Notes: generated by a model from the letters alone, not told the origin. Counted from the stretch's first letter, positions 1 to 8,621 are shown. The stretch: 64,000 bases of DNA from Variovorax sp. OV329 (GCF_900114785.1 NZ_FOUG01000003.1:372001-436000); one strand, 5' to 3'. Program-made: numbers and translations.

Positions 1-118
1 CGACCGCATTGCGGCCCCGCAGATGGTCAACGTCCGCATGCGCGACATGTCCGCCCAATACGACTTCATTCCCGACCAGGCAACGCGATCCACTGCCGGC
101 AGCCGCCCGGGCAAGTGA
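1..118 (+). CDS. C-terminal fragment of an unidentified protein
   Basis: An open frame enters from the left edge (codons in phase with base 2) and stops with TGA at 116-118. It encodes the last 38 residues of a protein. The tail is hydrophilic and includes the stretch MVNVRMRDMSAQYDF followed by a Ser/Gly/Pro-rich end. I do not recognise the family from so short a tail. The GC-rich third positions match the neighbours, so it is probably a genuine gene end. It reads in the same direction as the porin downstream, with a gap of about 250 bases. Confidence 0.5.
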   Translation, partial: DRIAAPQMVNVRMRDMSAQYDFIPDQATRSTAGSRPGK

Positions 119-370
119 GGCGAAGCGGCCGATCGTGGCCGCGGCCAATACAGCTGTTTGAATGCCTGCCGGCCCGGATGCGGCCGGCGCCTCGGCTCCC
201 CAGTCTCCTCCGAATTTCCTCGCGCTTCTCCGCGGCCATGCCGCTGCGACATATCTAAAAGTGCGCCGGCTGCGTAGCGGCCAGCCGCCCTCGCGGGAAT
301 AGTCCGGATCCGCCGCTGCTGCGCGAGCAGCGGCGTGCCTTCCAGACAAATCGAACGAGGAGATAAACCC
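119..370. other. Intergenic leader upstream of the porin
   Basis: This stretch holds no convincing gene. A GC-rich inverted repeat with 7-base arms GCCGGCC/GGCCGGC lies at 168-188 and could end the upstream transcript, although no T-run follows. An AT-richer patch near 249-261 could hold the porin promoter, but I cannot assign clear -35 and -10 boxes. A purine-rich ribosome-binding segment (CGAGGAGATAA) sits directly before the ATG at 371. Confidence 0.4.
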
Positions 371-1405
371 ATGAATCCGCGCGCCCGTGCCTGCCTGGCC
401 GCAGGCCTTGCCATTGCCGCTGCCCTTCCCGCCCTGGCCCAGAACGCCGCCGCCTCGCGCGACAGCGTGAGCGTCTATGGCGTGCTCGACGAATATGCCG
501 GCTCGATGCGCCGAAGCGACTCGCCAGGCCGCACCACGGTCCTGAACAGCGGCGGCATGACCACTTCCTACTGGGGCGTGCGTGGCACGGAGGACCTGGG
601 TGGCGGACTGAGCGCCTTTTTCACCCTGGAGAGCTTCTTCCAGGTGGACACCGGCACCAGCGGCCGCACTGCCGCCGACCCGCTCTTCTCGCGCAATGCC
701 TTCGTGGGCCTGGGCGGGCGCTACGGGCGACTGAGCCTGGGGCGCCAGACCAACCCGATGTTCACCGTCACCGGCACCTTCAACCCCTTCGGTGTCTCGG
801 CCAACCTGAGCCCGGTCATGCTGCAGATCTGGAGCGCCAACTACAACCGCGCCGTGCTGGGCGACAGCGTGTGGAACAACGCGGTGCAGTACAGCTCACC
901 GGCCTTCGCAGGCTTTCGCGCCTCGGCCACTTACGGCCTGGGCGAGGTGGCGAACGATGCCGGCGTCCACAACCTCAACGCGACCCTGAACTACGACAAT
1001 GGCCCGTTCGCCGCCGTCGTCTCCGCGCAGCAGGGCGAGTACGGCCCCGGCTTTACCACCACCATCACCAGGCAGGACGCTCGGATGGCGGGCCTGAGCT
1101 ACGACTTCGACTTCGTGAAGGTCTTCGGCCAGTACTTCCACACCGACACGCCCGACATCCGTACCAGGACGCGCACGGGCCAGCTCGGCTTCGCGGTGCC
1201 TGTGGGTCCGGGCCGCATCATGGCCACGGTGGCGCGCACCGAGCGAGATGCAGCGGGTACCGATACCAGCCGTACGACAACGGGCCTGGGCTATGACCAC
1301 TTCCTGTCGAAGCGCACCGACCTCTATGCGGTCTACCTGCTGGACAAGCTCACATCCTTCGACCGCCAGTCGAGCGTTGCCCTTGGCGTGCGGCATCGCT
1401 TTTAA
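371..1405 (+). CDS. Outer-membrane porin, Gram-negative trimeric type
   Basis: This encodes a 344-residue general diffusion porin of the betaproteobacterial Porin_4/OmpC-like family, which lets small hydrophilic solutes cross the outer membrane. The N-terminus is a signal peptide (Lys-less but Arg-rich start, Ala/Leu core, cleavage after LPALAQ near residue 24). The mature part opens with SVSVYGVLDEY, typical of the first beta strand. It alternates short polar and aromatic strands and ends in Phe (GVRHRF), the C-terminal signature read by the BAM complex. I chose the ATG at 371 because it follows a strong GAGGAGA site; an ATG at 335 would put extra residues ahead of the signal peptide. A Bug receptor follows 24 bases downstream, so the two may supply one nutrient. 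Confidence 0.9.
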   Translation: MNPRARACLAAGLAIAAALPALAQNAAASRDSVSVYGVLDEYAGSMRRSDSPGRTTVLNSGGMTTSYWGVRGTEDLGGGLSAFFTLESFFQVDTGTSGRTAADPLFSRNAFVGLGGRYGRLSLGRQTNPMFTVTGTFNPFGVSANLSPVMLQIWSANYNRAVLGDSVWNNAVQYSSPAFAGFRASATYGLGEVANDAGVHNLNATLNYDNGPFAAVVSAQQGEYGPGFTTTITRQDARMAGLSYDFDFVKVFGQYFHTDTPDIRTRTRTGQLGFAVPVGPGRIMATVARTERDAAGTDTSRTTTGLGYDHFLSKRTDLYAVYLLDKLTSFDRQSSVALGVRHRF

Positions 1406-1429
1406 GCGCCATCCAAACCGGAGATCTCC

Positions 1430-2422
1430 ATGCACTCACTCGCTTCCGCATTCGTCCGCCCCGTGGCTGCGGCTGCGCTGGCCGCCCTGGCCCTCGCGGC
1501 CGGACCGGCGCTTGCGCAGCCCTCGGCCTCCGCCACCAAGCCCATCCGCGTGGTGGTTCCCTTCGGCCCCGGCGGCGTGGCCGACCTCACGGTGCGCACC
1601 GTCGCGCACAAGATGTCCCAGTCCATGGGGCAGAGCATCATCGTGGACAACAAGCCCGGCGCCGGCGGCGTCGTGGCAGCCGACGCCGTGGCCAAGGCGC
1701 CGCCGGACGGCCTCACCGTGTTCCTGATGTCCAACGGCACCGCCGTGACGGCGGGCCTGTTCGAGAAGCTGCCTTTCGACACGGTCAAGGACCTGGCACC
1801 CGTCTCCACCCTCGGCTACTTCGACATGGCCGTCGTCACGGCGGCCGAGTCGCGCTTCAAGACGATGAAGGAGTTCCTGGACTATGCCAAGGCCAACCCG
1901 GGCAAGGTGAACATCGGCAGCATCAACGTCGGCAGCACGCAGCACCTGGCGGCCGAGCTCCTCAAGCGCAGCCTGGGCATCGACGCGCAGGTGGTGCCCT
2001 TCAACGGCTCGCCGGCGATGATCACCGCTCTGCGCGGCGGGCAGATCGATGCGGGCGTGGAGATCCTGGCGCCCATCCTGGGCCAGATCGCCGGCAAGGC
2101 GATCCGGCCCATCGCCACCATGGGTGCCAAGCGTTCCTTCGCGCTTCCCGACACGCCCACGGTGGCCGAAAGCGGCGCCCCCGGCTTCAACGTCGCCTCG
2201 TGGAATGCCTTCGCGGTGCCGGCCAAAACCCCGGCGGCTGTCATCGAACGCCTCAACAAGGAAGCGAATGCGGCCCTCGCCTCGCCCGAGGTGAAGGAGC
2301 AGTTGCGCAAGCTGGGCGTCGAGGCCCAGGGCAGCACGCCCGAGCAGCAGGCCGCCTTGCTCAAGGGCGAGATCCAGCGCTGGTCGGAAGTGATCCGCCA
2401 GGCCGGCATCCCGAAGCAGTGA
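1430..2422 (+). CDS. Bug-family tripartite tricarboxylate receptor (periplasmic)
   Basis: A 330-residue periplasmic solute-binding protein of the Bug/TctC family. A signal peptide (residues 1-30, ending ALAQ) is followed by the family start KPIRVVVPFGPGG and by the DNKPGAGG loop that helps close the ligand pocket. The length and the C-terminal pattern (PEQQAALLKGEIQRW) fit the family. These receptors bind carboxylates, amino acids or aromatic acids for TctAB-type permeases. No tctAB genes are nearby, which is usual for this heavily expanded family. It sits just after the porin and is convergent with a LysR gene. Ligand unknown. Confidence 0.93.
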   Translation: MHSLASAFVRPVAAAALAALALAAGPALAQPSASATKPIRVVVPFGPGGVADLTVRTVAHKMSQSMGQSIIVDNKPGAGGVVAADAVAKAPPDGLTVFLMSNGTAVTAGLFEKLPFDTVKDLAPVSTLGYFDMAVVTAAESRFKTMKEFLDYAKANPGKVNIGSINVGSTQHLAAELLKRSLGIDAQVVPFNGSPAMITALRGGQIDAGVEILAPILGQIAGKAIRPIATMGAKRSFALPDTPTVAESGAPGFNVASWNAFAVPAKTPAAVIERLNKEANAALASPEVKEQLRKLGVEAQGSTPEQQAALLKGEIQRWSEVIRQAGIPKQ

Positions 2423-2458
2423 TTTCGCCTGTCCCGACCGGATGCGGGTGGGCGGCTG

Positions 2459-3367
2459 TCAACCCGCCGGGGCGGGAAAAGCCTGGCTGACCACTTCCTG
2501 GATCAGCTTGTGGGTGGCCTGCTGCGTCAGCGTGGCGGGCCGTTGAGAACTCACCGCCAGTGCGAGCCGGCTGCGCAAGGGCGGGTTCACGATGCGCCGC
2601 ATCGAGAAGGCTTCCGGCCGCGGCGCCGTCATCACCGCATTGGATGAAAGCACCGCGTGGCCCAAGCCTTCGGCCACCAGGTCCAGGATGGCGGCCACGC
2701 CGTCGATCTCCATGGCAATGGCGGGCCGGCGTCCGATGTTGGCCAGTTCGGCCTCCACCAGCATGCGGATCGAATTGGCCCTGGTGGGAATCACCAGGGG
2801 CAGGACGGCGACGTCTTGCAGGTCCACCTCGGGCGGCGACTGACTGTCCCGTCCCGCCGGCCCGACGAGAAACAGCTCCTCTTCCAGGATCACCGTGCTG
2901 TCGATTTCCGCTGAAGGCGCGGGGTTGTAGATCAGCGCCAGGTCGATGCGCCCCGCCACCACCGATTCGTGCATTGCGCCGGAGAGCGCCTCGGTGATCG
3001 AAAGTCCCGCATCGGGAAGCTGCTGACGGAAAGCCCGCGTGAGCGGTACGGCCAGCCGCTTGGCAATGCTGGGCGGCATGCCCACCGCCACCTGGCCGGC
3101 CAGCGCGCCGCGCAGGCGTCCCAGGTCTTCCTTGGCGCGCTCGACCTGGTGCAGGATGCCGCGCCCGTGCTCCAGCAGCAGCTTCCCGGCCTCGGTGAGC
3201 GTTACGCCACGGCCATTGCGCGTGAGCAGGTTCTGCCGCAGCTCCACCTCCAGCTGGCGCACCTGCCGGCTGAGCGCAGGCTGCGCCACGTCGATCACGA
3301 TGGAGGCGCGGGTGAAGCTGCCCAGCTCGGCGACGCGGACGAAGTACTCTAGCTGCTTGAGGTCCAT
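2459..3367 (-). CDS. LysR-family transcriptional regulator
   Basis: A 302-residue regulator with an N-terminal winged helix-turn-helix (MDLKQLEYFVRVAELGSFTR, residues 1-60) and a periplasmic-binding-protein-like effector domain (about 90-295). I chose the ATG at 3367, where the conserved LysR start MDLKQLEYF begins; a longer frame adds an Arg/Ala-rich stretch without similarity to the family. It is transcribed toward the Bug gene and lies 63 bases downstream of the hydrolase gene on the same strand. It could control that hydrolase or the porin-Bug pair. The effector is unknown. Confidence 0.9.
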   Translation of the reverse strand: MDLKQLEYFVRVAELGSFTRASIVIDVAQPALSRQVRQLEVELRQNLLTRNGRGVTLTEAGKLLLEHGRGILHQVERAKEDLGRLRGALAGQVAVGMPPSIAKRLAVPLTRAFRQQLPDAGLSITEALSGAMHESVVAGRIDLALIYNPAPSAEIDSTVILEEELFLVGPAGRDSQSPPEVDLQDVAVLPLVIPTRANSIRMLVEAELANIGRRPAIAMEIDGVAAILDLVAEGLGHAVLSSNAVMTAPRPEAFSMRRIVNPPLRSRLALAVSSQRPATLTQQATHKLIQEVVSQAFPAPAG

Positions 3368-3430
3368 GGCGGCTAGTCTAGGCGCCGCCCGCCGGGGCCC
3401 GCTCGATGCGCGCCGCAAGCCCGGGCGGGC

Positions 3431-4330
3431 TCAGGCCCAATACAGGCGCATCGGGTTGTCGACCAGGAGCTTGTGCTGCAGTTCGGGCGTGGGCGCGATG
3501 CGCGGGATCATGTCGACCAGCTCTCCGTCGTCGGGCATGTGCGACTTGAGGTTGGGGTGCGGCCAGTCGGTGCCCCAGAGCACGCGGTCCGGGAAGCTTT
3601 CGACCAGCCGGCGCGCGAAGGGCACCACGTCGTCGTAAGCGGGCGGTCCGCAAAGCGAGAGCCGCTCCGGGCAGCTCACCTTGGACCAGATGTTCGGGTG
3701 CTCGCGCAGCAGTTGCACGAAGCGCTCGAACTGCGGGCCGTCCACCGGTTGGCTCACATCGGGGCGGCCCATGTGGTCGACCACGACAGTGGTGGGCAGG
3801 CTGGTGAAGAAGTCCCACAGCTCGGGCAGGTCCTGCGCCTCGAAGTAGACGACCACGTGCCAGCCCATCGGCGCGATGCGCTGGGCAATTCGCATCAGCA
3901 CCTCGCGCGGCGTGAAGTCCGCCAGGCGCCTGAGGAAGTTGAAGCGCACGCCGCGCACGCCGCCTTCGTGCAGCGCCTGCAGTTCCGTGTCGCTGACATC
4001 GGCCGACACCGAGGCCACGCCGCGCGCCCGTCCGCCCGAATGGGCGATGGCCTGCAGGAGGGCACGGTTGTCGTTGCCGTGGCAGGTGGCTTGCACGATC
4101 ACGTTGCGCTCGAAGCCCAGCAGGTCGCGCAGGGCGAAGAGCTGGTCCTGCGATGCATCGCAGGGCGTGTACTTTCGCTCCGGCGCAAAGGGAAACTGCG
4201 CCGCCGGGCCGAAGACATGGCAGTGCGCGTCCACCGCACCGGCCGGCGGCCTGAAGCCGGGCCTGGAGGGATTCGGGTGGAAACAGATCCAGCCCGGGTC
4301 CATGGTCTGGATTTCGGTGTCAGCGGGCAT
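3431..4330 (-). CDS. Amidohydrolase family protein, 2-pyrone-4,6-dicarboxylate lactonase-like
   Basis: A 299-residue TIM-barrel amidohydrolase closely resembling LigI/PmdD, the enzyme that opens 2-pyrone-4,6-dicarboxylate in protocatechuate 4,5-cleavage. The visible signature is DAHCHVFGP near residue 33, then RKYTPCDAS, NVIVQATCHG, VDHMGRPDV and the C-terminal WGTDWPHPN with the catalytic Asp. LigI-type members work without a metal. No other protocatechuate genes (ligAB, ligC, ligJ, ligK) are in the window, so it may act on a related lactone or sugar-acid lactone instead. The LysR gene downstream is a candidate regulator. Confidence 0.8.
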   Translation of the reverse strand: MPADTEIQTMDPGWICFHPNPSRPGFRPPAGAVDAHCHVFGPAAQFPFAPERKYTPCDASQDQLFALRDLLGFERNVIVQATCHGNDNRALLQAIAHSGGRARGVASVSADVSDTELQALHEGGVRGVRFNFLRRLADFTPREVLMRIAQRIAPMGWHVVVYFEAQDLPELWDFFTSLPTTVVVDHMGRPDVSQPVDGPQFERFVQLLREHPNIWSKVSCPERLSLCGPPAYDDVVPFARRLVESFPDRVLWGTDWPHPNLKSHMPDDGELVDMIPRIAPTPELQHKLLVDNPMRLYWA

Positions 4331-4469
4331 GCTGCGCCCCTGGAGTCGATGTGTGCATGGGCGAGGATCTTGCGCGCAATCCCCTCGCCCCGCGAGCCCC
4401 AGCGCGAGCTAGCAGCTAGCGCGTTCCGGCATGGCAGATCCCCGACTCGGCCGGGATCGTCGGGCTCGC
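4331..4469. other. Intergenic gap between tdh and the amidohydrolase gene
   Basis: This 139-base gap lies between two minus-strand genes. It carries a compact tandem of two self-palindromic hexamers (GCTAGC-A-GCTAGC, 4408-4420) flanked by GCGCGA and GCG. This may be a terminator remnant for tdh or an operator for the hydrolase gene. No T-run follows on either strand. Confidence 0.35.
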
Positions 4470-5426
4470 TCAGGCCGTGGCCTGCAGGTGGGCGAGGTTG
4501 CCCAGCATGTCCTGCGTGATCTCCGGCAGGCCATAGCGCGGTGCCCACTGCCAGTCGCGCCGCGCCACCGAGTCGTCGATGGAGGCGGGCCAACGGCTCG
4601 CGATGCCCTGCCGGAAGTCCGGCGTGTAGCGGATCTCGAAGTCGGGCACATGCGCGCGGATTTCTGCAGCGATCTGCGCGGGCGTGAAGCTCAGGCCGGC
4701 CACGTTGTAGCTGCCGCGCTCGGAGATGCGCTCGGGCGGTGCCTCCATCAGCTCGAGGGTGGCGCGCACCGCGTCCTCCATGTACATCATCGGCAGCGCC
4801 TCGTCGCTGTCCAGGAAGCAGGCATAGGCCTCGCCCTTGAGTGCGCTGTGGAAGATGTCGATGGCGTAGTCGGTCGTGCCGCCTCCCGGCGCCGTCTTGT
4901 ACGAGATGAGGCCGGGGTAGCGCATGCTGCGCACGTCCACGCCGTGGTTCTCGTGGTACCAGCGGCACCAGCCTTCGCCGGCCAGCTTCGAGATGCCGTA
5001 GACCGTCCGCGGGTCCATGACGGTGGCCTGCGGGGTGCGGTCGAAAGGCGTGCCGGGCCCGAAGGCTGCGATGGAGCTGGGCCAGAAGACCCGGTCGAGC
5101 TTGAACTGGCGCGCGACTTCCAGCACGTTCAGCAGGCCCGACATGTTCAGGTTCCAGGCCCAGGTCGGTGCGCTTTCGCCCGTGGCCGACAGCGCCGCTG
5201 CCAGGTGGTAGATCTGCGTGATCCGGTGGCGCTCGACGATGGACTTGAGCTGGCCGATGTCGGTCACGTCGAGCATCTCGTGTGCGATGCCGGCGTGGCG
5301 GCCGGTGGGCACCCTGTCGCTGCTCACCACGCTGCCTTCGCCATGGCGCCGGGCGAGGGCAAGCGTGAGCTCGGTTCCCAGTTGCCCATTGGCGCCGATC
5401 ACCAGGATCCGGGACGCCGCGTTCAT
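4470..5426 (-). CDS. tdh: L-threonine 3-dehydrogenase, SDR type (NAD-dependent epimerase-like fold)
   Basis: A 318-residue extended short-chain dehydrogenase. The Rossmann start [14 protein letters not shown] (residues 7-20) binds NAD, and the catalytic Tyr-Lys pair is in [11 protein letters not shown] near residue 143. The overall pattern matches the short-chain L-threonine dehydrogenases known from Cupriavidus and Flavobacterium rather than the zinc-dependent E. coli Tdh. The product, 2-amino-3-oxobutyrate, is the substrate of Kbl, encoded immediately upstream. The start ATG overlaps the kbl stop by four bases (ATGA), indicating translational coupling. Confidence 0.9.
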   Translation of the reverse strand: MNAASRILVIGANGQLGTELTLALARRHGEGSVVSSDRVPTGRHAGIAHEMLDVTDIGQLKSIVERHRITQIYHLAAALSATGESAPTWAWNLNMSGLLNVLEVARQFKLDRVFWPSSIAAFGPGTPFDRTPQATVMDPRTVYGISKLAGEGWCRWYHENHGVDVRSMRYPGLISYKTAPGGGTTDYAIDIFHSALKGEAYACFLDSDEALPMMYMEDAVRATLELMEAPPERISERGSYNVAGLSFTPAQIAAEIRAHVPDFEIRYTPDFRQGIASRWPASIDDSVARRDWQWAPRYGLPEITQDMLGNLAHLQATA

Positions 5427-6625
5427 GCCAGCACCCCGACTTCCTTGCCCGCCTGGGCGAAGGCGGCCAACGCCGCATCGAGCTGTTCGCGCGTGTGCTG
5501 CGCGCCCAGTTGCACGCGGATGCGCGCCAGCCCCTTGGGCACCACCGGGTAGGAGAAGCCGATGACGTACACGCCCAGTTCCAGCAGGCGGGCCGACAGC
5601 TTCTGCGCTTTGGGCGCGTCGTAGATCATCACGGGGATGATCGGATGGTGCCCCGGCTTGACGTCGAAGCCCAGGCGGTCCAGCCCCTGGCGGAAGTAGT
5701 CGGCGTTGGCCTCCAGCCGGTCGCGCAGCTCGGTGCTGGCTTCGAGGATGTCCAGCACGCGCAGCGTGCCGCCCACGATGGCCGGCGCCACCGTGTTGGA
5801 GAACAGGTAGGGCCGCGAACGCTGGCGCAGCAGTGCGATCGCCTCGGCCCGCCCACTGGTGAAGCCGCCCGATGCGCCGCCCAGTGCCTTGCCCAGCGTG
5901 CCGGTGATGATGTCGATCTTGCCGAACACGCCGCGGTACTCGTGCGTACCGCGCCCCCGCGCGCCCAGGAAGCCGGTGGCGTGGCTGTCGTCCACGCCCA
6001 GCAGCGCGCCGAACTCGTCGCAGACGGCCCGGACCTGGTCCAGCCGCGCAATGGTGCCGTCCATGGAGAACACGCCGTCGGTGAACACCAGCTTGAAGCG
6101 CGCGCCATCGGCGCAGGCCTGGCGAAGCTGCTGGCGCAGGTCGTCGATGTCATTGTTCCGGTAGCGATAGCGGCTGGCCTTGCACAGGCGGATGCCGTCG
6201 ATGATCGAGGCGTGGTTCAGCTCGTCGCTGATCACCGCGTCCTGCTCTCCCAGCAGGGTTTCGAACAGGCCGCCGTTGGCGTCGAAGGCCGAGCCGTAGA
6301 GGATGGTGTCCTGCGTGCCCAGGAAGGAAGAGAGGCGCTTTTCCAGCTGCTTGTGCAGGTCCTGCGTGCCGCAGATGAAGCGCACCGAGCTCATCCCGTA
6401 GCCGCGAGATGCCAGCGTCGCCTGCGCCGCGGCAACCACCTCGGGATGCGAGGACAGCCCCAGGTAGTTGTTCGCGCAGAGGTTGATGGCCGAGCGCCCG
6501 TCGTCGGTGACGACGCTGCTGCCCTGGATGGAGGTGATGATCCGTTCCGACTTGAAGAGGCCCGCAGCGCGAATGGCCTCGAGTTCCTGCCGGATGGACG
6601 TGTAGAAGTCTTCTGTTGAATGCAT
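5423..6625 (-). CDS. kbl: Glycine C-acetyltransferase (2-amino-3-ketobutyrate CoA ligase)
   Basis: A 400-residue PLP-dependent alpha-oxoamine synthase. It cleaves 2-amino-3-oxobutyrate with CoA to glycine and acetyl-CoA, the second step of threonine breakdown. Visible motifs are [13 protein letters not shown], the [12 protein letters not shown] stretch, DDSHATGF (cofactor Asp and His), and the PLP lysine in [14 protein letters not shown] near residue 245. Its length matches E. coli Kbl. It is the first gene of a kbl-tdh operon. Its promoter region overlaps a pair of inverted-repeat operators, so control by the XRE-cupin regulator encoded upstream is likely. Confidence 0.95.
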   Translation of the reverse strand: MHSTEDFYTSIRQELEAIRAAGLFKSERIITSIQGSSVVTDDGRSAINLCANNYLGLSSHPEVVAAAQATLASRGYGMSSVRFICGTQDLHKQLEKRLSSFLGTQDTILYGSAFDANGGLFETLLGEQDAVISDELNHASIIDGIRLCKASRYRYRNNDIDDLRQQLRQACADGARFKLVFTDGVFSMDGTIARLDQVRAVCDEFGALLGVDDSHATGFLGARGRGTHEYRGVFGKIDIITGTLGKALGGASGGFTSGRAEAIALLRQRSRPYLFSNTVAPAIVGGTLRVLDILEASTELRDRLEANADYFRQGLDRLGFDVKPGHHPIIPVMIYDAPKAQKLSARLLELGVYVIGFSYPVVPKGLARIRVQLGAQHTREQLDAALAAFAQAGKEVGVLA

Positions 6626-6662
6626 GGTCCCTGAGCGTTGGTTGTTATGTATGTGGATCGTT

Positions 6663-6678
6663 GTTCTGTATAACGAAC
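6663..6678. promoter_or_regulatory. Operator copy 1, GTTC-N8-GAAC, upstream of kbl
   Basis: Imperfect palindrome GTTCTGTATAACGAAC. It shares GTTC..TATAACGAAC with copy 2, spaced 21 bases start-to-start (two helical turns). It lies just downstream of the predicted kbl -10 box, where a bound protein would block transcription. Related sites stand at 7450-7465 and 7470-7485. Assigning them to the XRE-cupin regulator is an inference from position. Confidence 0.75.
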
Positions 6679-6683
6679 AACAT

Positions 6684-6699
6684 GTTCACTATAACGAAC
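6684..6699. promoter_or_regulatory. Operator copy 2, GTTC-N8-GAAC, overlapping the kbl -10 box
   Basis: Imperfect palindrome GTTCACTATAACGAAC. Read on the minus strand it contains the predicted -10 hexamer TATAGT of the kbl promoter, so occupancy would exclude RNA polymerase. Confidence 0.75.
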
Positions 6700-6716
6700 G
6701 GACCGGGCGCACGCAA
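6688..6716 (-). promoter_or_regulatory. Predicted sigma-70 promoter of kbl-tdh
   Basis: On the minus strand, TTGCGT (complement of 6711-6716) is followed after a 17-base spacer by TATAGT (complement of 6688-6693). The predicted transcript starts about 55 bases before the kbl ATG at 6625. The -10 box is embedded in operator copy 2. Confidence 0.6.
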
Positions 6717-6740
6717 GTGCGAGCTGGCCCGTCGGCCTCC

Positions 6741-7349
6741 TCAGAACCTGGGGGATTGGCTGAGGTATTCGACCACCAGCAGGGCCACGGCGGCGGTCTT
6801 GGCGGGGTTGCGGATCGCGTGCTGCACGTCCACGGCGTAGCGCGCTGTCTCGCCGTGCCGCACTTTCTTCTCGCTCTCGCCCGACTGCACGACCAGGCTT
6901 CCGGAGACCACTGACAGGTGCTCGCGCGCGCCGCGCTCGTGCGCATCGGAAGCCAGCACGCCCCCGGGCTGGAAGCTGAGTTCGTACCACTCCACCTTGC
7001 CGGCCAGCTCGATGGTTCCCAGGATGCGCAGCTCGCACTTGCCATCCGGGCTCTTGATCACCGGCGTGCCGTGCGATGGCGTGACGGCTACGTCCACCGC
7101 CGCCTCGGGCGGCGACACCGAGAGAAAGTCGGCCAGGCTCACGCCCAGCGCATTGGACAGCCGCCACAGCACGGCCACCGTCGGATTGGCGTTCTTGCGC
7201 TCGATTTGCGAGAGCATGGACTTGGACACCCCCGCCCGCCTTGAGAGTTCGTCCAGCGACACCTTCAGGGCCTGGCGCCGCATCTGGAGCAGTGCGCCCA
7301 CGGGCGGGGGGCCGCCGGCGGCGGAGTCGGGCGATGCAGCTTTGTTCAT
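6741..7349 (-). CDS. XRE-family regulator with C-terminal cupin domain
   Basis: A 202-residue one-component regulator. An N-terminal lambda-repressor-type helix-turn-helix (about residues 20-75; SLDELSRRAGVSKSMLSQIE is the recognition region) is joined to a C-terminal cupin_2 barrel (about 115-195, including ELSFQPGG and HLSVVSGS). Relatives include PuuR and SutR, where the cupin senses a small metabolite. I chose the ATG at 7349, which follows a GAAGGAA ribosome-binding site; a longer frame to 7433 lacks homology. It lies between kbl-tdh and the divergent opine-dehydrogenase gene. Both promoter regions, and a possible promoter of its own, carry the same palindrome, so it probably represses all three. 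Confidence 0.9.
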   Translation of the reverse strand: MNKAASPDSAAGGPPPVGALLQMRRQALKVSLDELSRRAGVSKSMLSQIERKNANPTVAVLWRLSNALGVSLADFLSVSPPEAAVDVAVTPSHGTPVIKSPDGKCELRILGTIELAGKVEWYELSFQPGGVLASDAHERGAREHLSVVSGSLVVQSGESEKKVRHGETARYAVDVQHAIRNPAKTAAVALLVVEYLSQSPRF

Positions 7350-7412
7350 TGTGGATTCCTTCTCGTGGCTGGTGGCCTCAGTGCGCGCACGCGTTCGAGT
7401 CGTAACACGCCA

Positions 7413-7442
7413 TTGCCGCGCAGGCAGGTGCAACCCTACAAT
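7413..7442 (+). promoter_or_regulatory. Predicted promoter of the opine-dehydrogenase/Bug operon
   Basis: TTGCCG at 7413-7418, an 18-base spacer and TACAAT at 7437-7442 make a good sigma-70 promoter. The two operators at 7450-7485 lie directly over the expected start site, consistent with repression. Confidence 0.6.
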
Positions 7443-7449
7443 GGCCGCT

Positions 7450-7465
7450 GTTCAGTATATCGAAC
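7450..7465. promoter_or_regulatory. Operator copy 3, GTTC-N8-GAAC
   Basis: GTTCAGTATATCGAAC, matching the two sites before kbl. On the minus strand it contains TATACT, a possible -10 box for the regulator gene itself, which would give autoregulation. Confidence 0.75.
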
Positions 7466-7469
7466 ACGC

Positions 7470-7485
7470 GTTCGATATGGTGAAC
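7470..7485. promoter_or_regulatory. Operator copy 4, GTTC-N8-GAAC
   Basis: GTTCGATATGGTGAAC. Its reverse complement (GTTCACCATATCGAAC) matches copy 3 closely. The pair is spaced 20 bases start-to-start, nearly the same as the pair before kbl. Confidence 0.75.
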
Positions 7486-7522
7486 AAAGGTTAAACAGAA
7501 AAATCGACAGGGAGTAAGCGCA

Positions 7523-8593
7523 ATGCGCGTGGGTATCTTGGGTGCCGGGGCCGTAGGCTTCGGCACAGCCGCGTTTCTCGCGGAAAAAGGGCATGAGCCG
7601 CTGATCTGGTCGCCATCGGGCGACCGCACGGCTCGTTTTGCGCAAGGGGCGCGGCTGGTGGCCAGCGGCGCCATCCATGGCCAATTCGAGGTCGGGGTGG
7701 CGGAAAGCTGCCATGACGCGGTCTGCAACGCGGAGATGGTGCTGCTGGCGCTTCCCGGTTACGCCCACCGCGCCACGCTGGAAGCGGCCGCGCCGCACAT
7801 CCGGGCCGGGCAGCCGGTCATCATCAGCTCGCACATGTCCTTCGGCGCCCTCTACCTCGAGCGGCTGCTGGAAGAGCGCGGCGTGCGCGCGCCCGTCATC
7901 GCCTGGGGCACCACGCTGGTCACCGGATCGCAACCGTCCTCGACCGAGGTCAAGGTGGTCTCGGTGCGTGGCCGCATCGACCTGGCGGCCGTACCTGCGG
8001 CCAGCGTCGGCGAAGCGCTGGCCCTTTGCACGCGGCTCTTCGGCGATCGCTTCGTGGCACGCGAGGGCCTGCTGGCCATCGCGCTGAGCAACCTGAACCC
8101 GCAGAACCACCTGGCCATCGCGATGATGAACCTCACGCGCATGGAGCGCGGCGAGACCTGGAGCCAGAGCGAGAACGTCACGCCCGCGGTGGGCCGCCTC
8201 ATCGAAGCGCTGGATGCCGAGCGGCTGGCCATCGCGCGGGCCTGCGGCGTGTCCGTGAAGACGGTGCGCGAGCATTTCTCGCAGTCATTCCATGTGCCGC
8301 CCGGCGGCGTGTTCGAGATGAACCGGCAGATGTTCGAGCAGGGCAACACGGCCTTCGGACCCCGGAGCGCCGACAGCCGCTACGTGCTGGAGGACGTGCC
8401 CTTCGGCCTGGTGGCCACGGTGGAGCTGGCCCGCCTTTGTGGCGTGCCGGTGCCCTTGCACGAGGCCGGCGTGGCGCTGTTCTCCGCTGCCTACGGCCGC
8501 GACTTCGCTCACGAGAACGACCTGCTGCGGGCCCTCGGCTTCAAGGCCATGGGCCTGGCGCAACTGCAGCAGACCGCGCGCAACGGCAACTGA
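7523..8593 (+). CDS. NAD/NADP octopine/nopaline dehydrogenase family protein
   Basis: A 356-residue two-domain dehydrogenase. The N-terminal Rossmann domain starts MRVGILGAGAVGFGTAAFL. The C-terminal alpha-helical domain has the opine-dehydrogenase fingerprint SNLNPQNHLAIA near residue 195, where the His is the proton relay of this fold. Family members reductively join an amino acid and a 2-oxo acid, or run the reverse. 2-Dehydropantoate reductase is a more distant alternative. The gene is followed by a Bug receptor in the same operon, which suggests uptake and oxidation of an imported N-(carboxyalkyl) amino acid. Sharing operators with the threonine-breakdown genes hints at a product in threonine/glycine metabolism. 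Substrate not known. Confidence 0.8.
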   Translation: MRVGILGAGAVGFGTAAFLAEKGHEPLIWSPSGDRTARFAQGARLVASGAIHGQFEVGVAESCHDAVCNAEMVLLALPGYAHRATLEAAAPHIRAGQPVIISSHMSFGALYLERLLEERGVRAPVIAWGTTLVTGSQPSSTEVKVVSVRGRIDLAAVPAASVGEALALCTRLFGDRFVAREGLLAIALSNLNPQNHLAIAMMNLTRMERGETWSQSENVTPAVGRLIEALDAERLAIARACGVSVKTVREHFSQSFHVPPGGVFEMNRQMFEQGNTAFGPRSADSRYVLEDVPFGLVATVELARLCGVPVPLHEAGVALFSAAYGRDFAHENDLLRALGFKAMGLAQLQQTARNGN

Positions 8594-8621
8594 AGAACAT
8601 TTCACACAGGGAGACCCGCAA

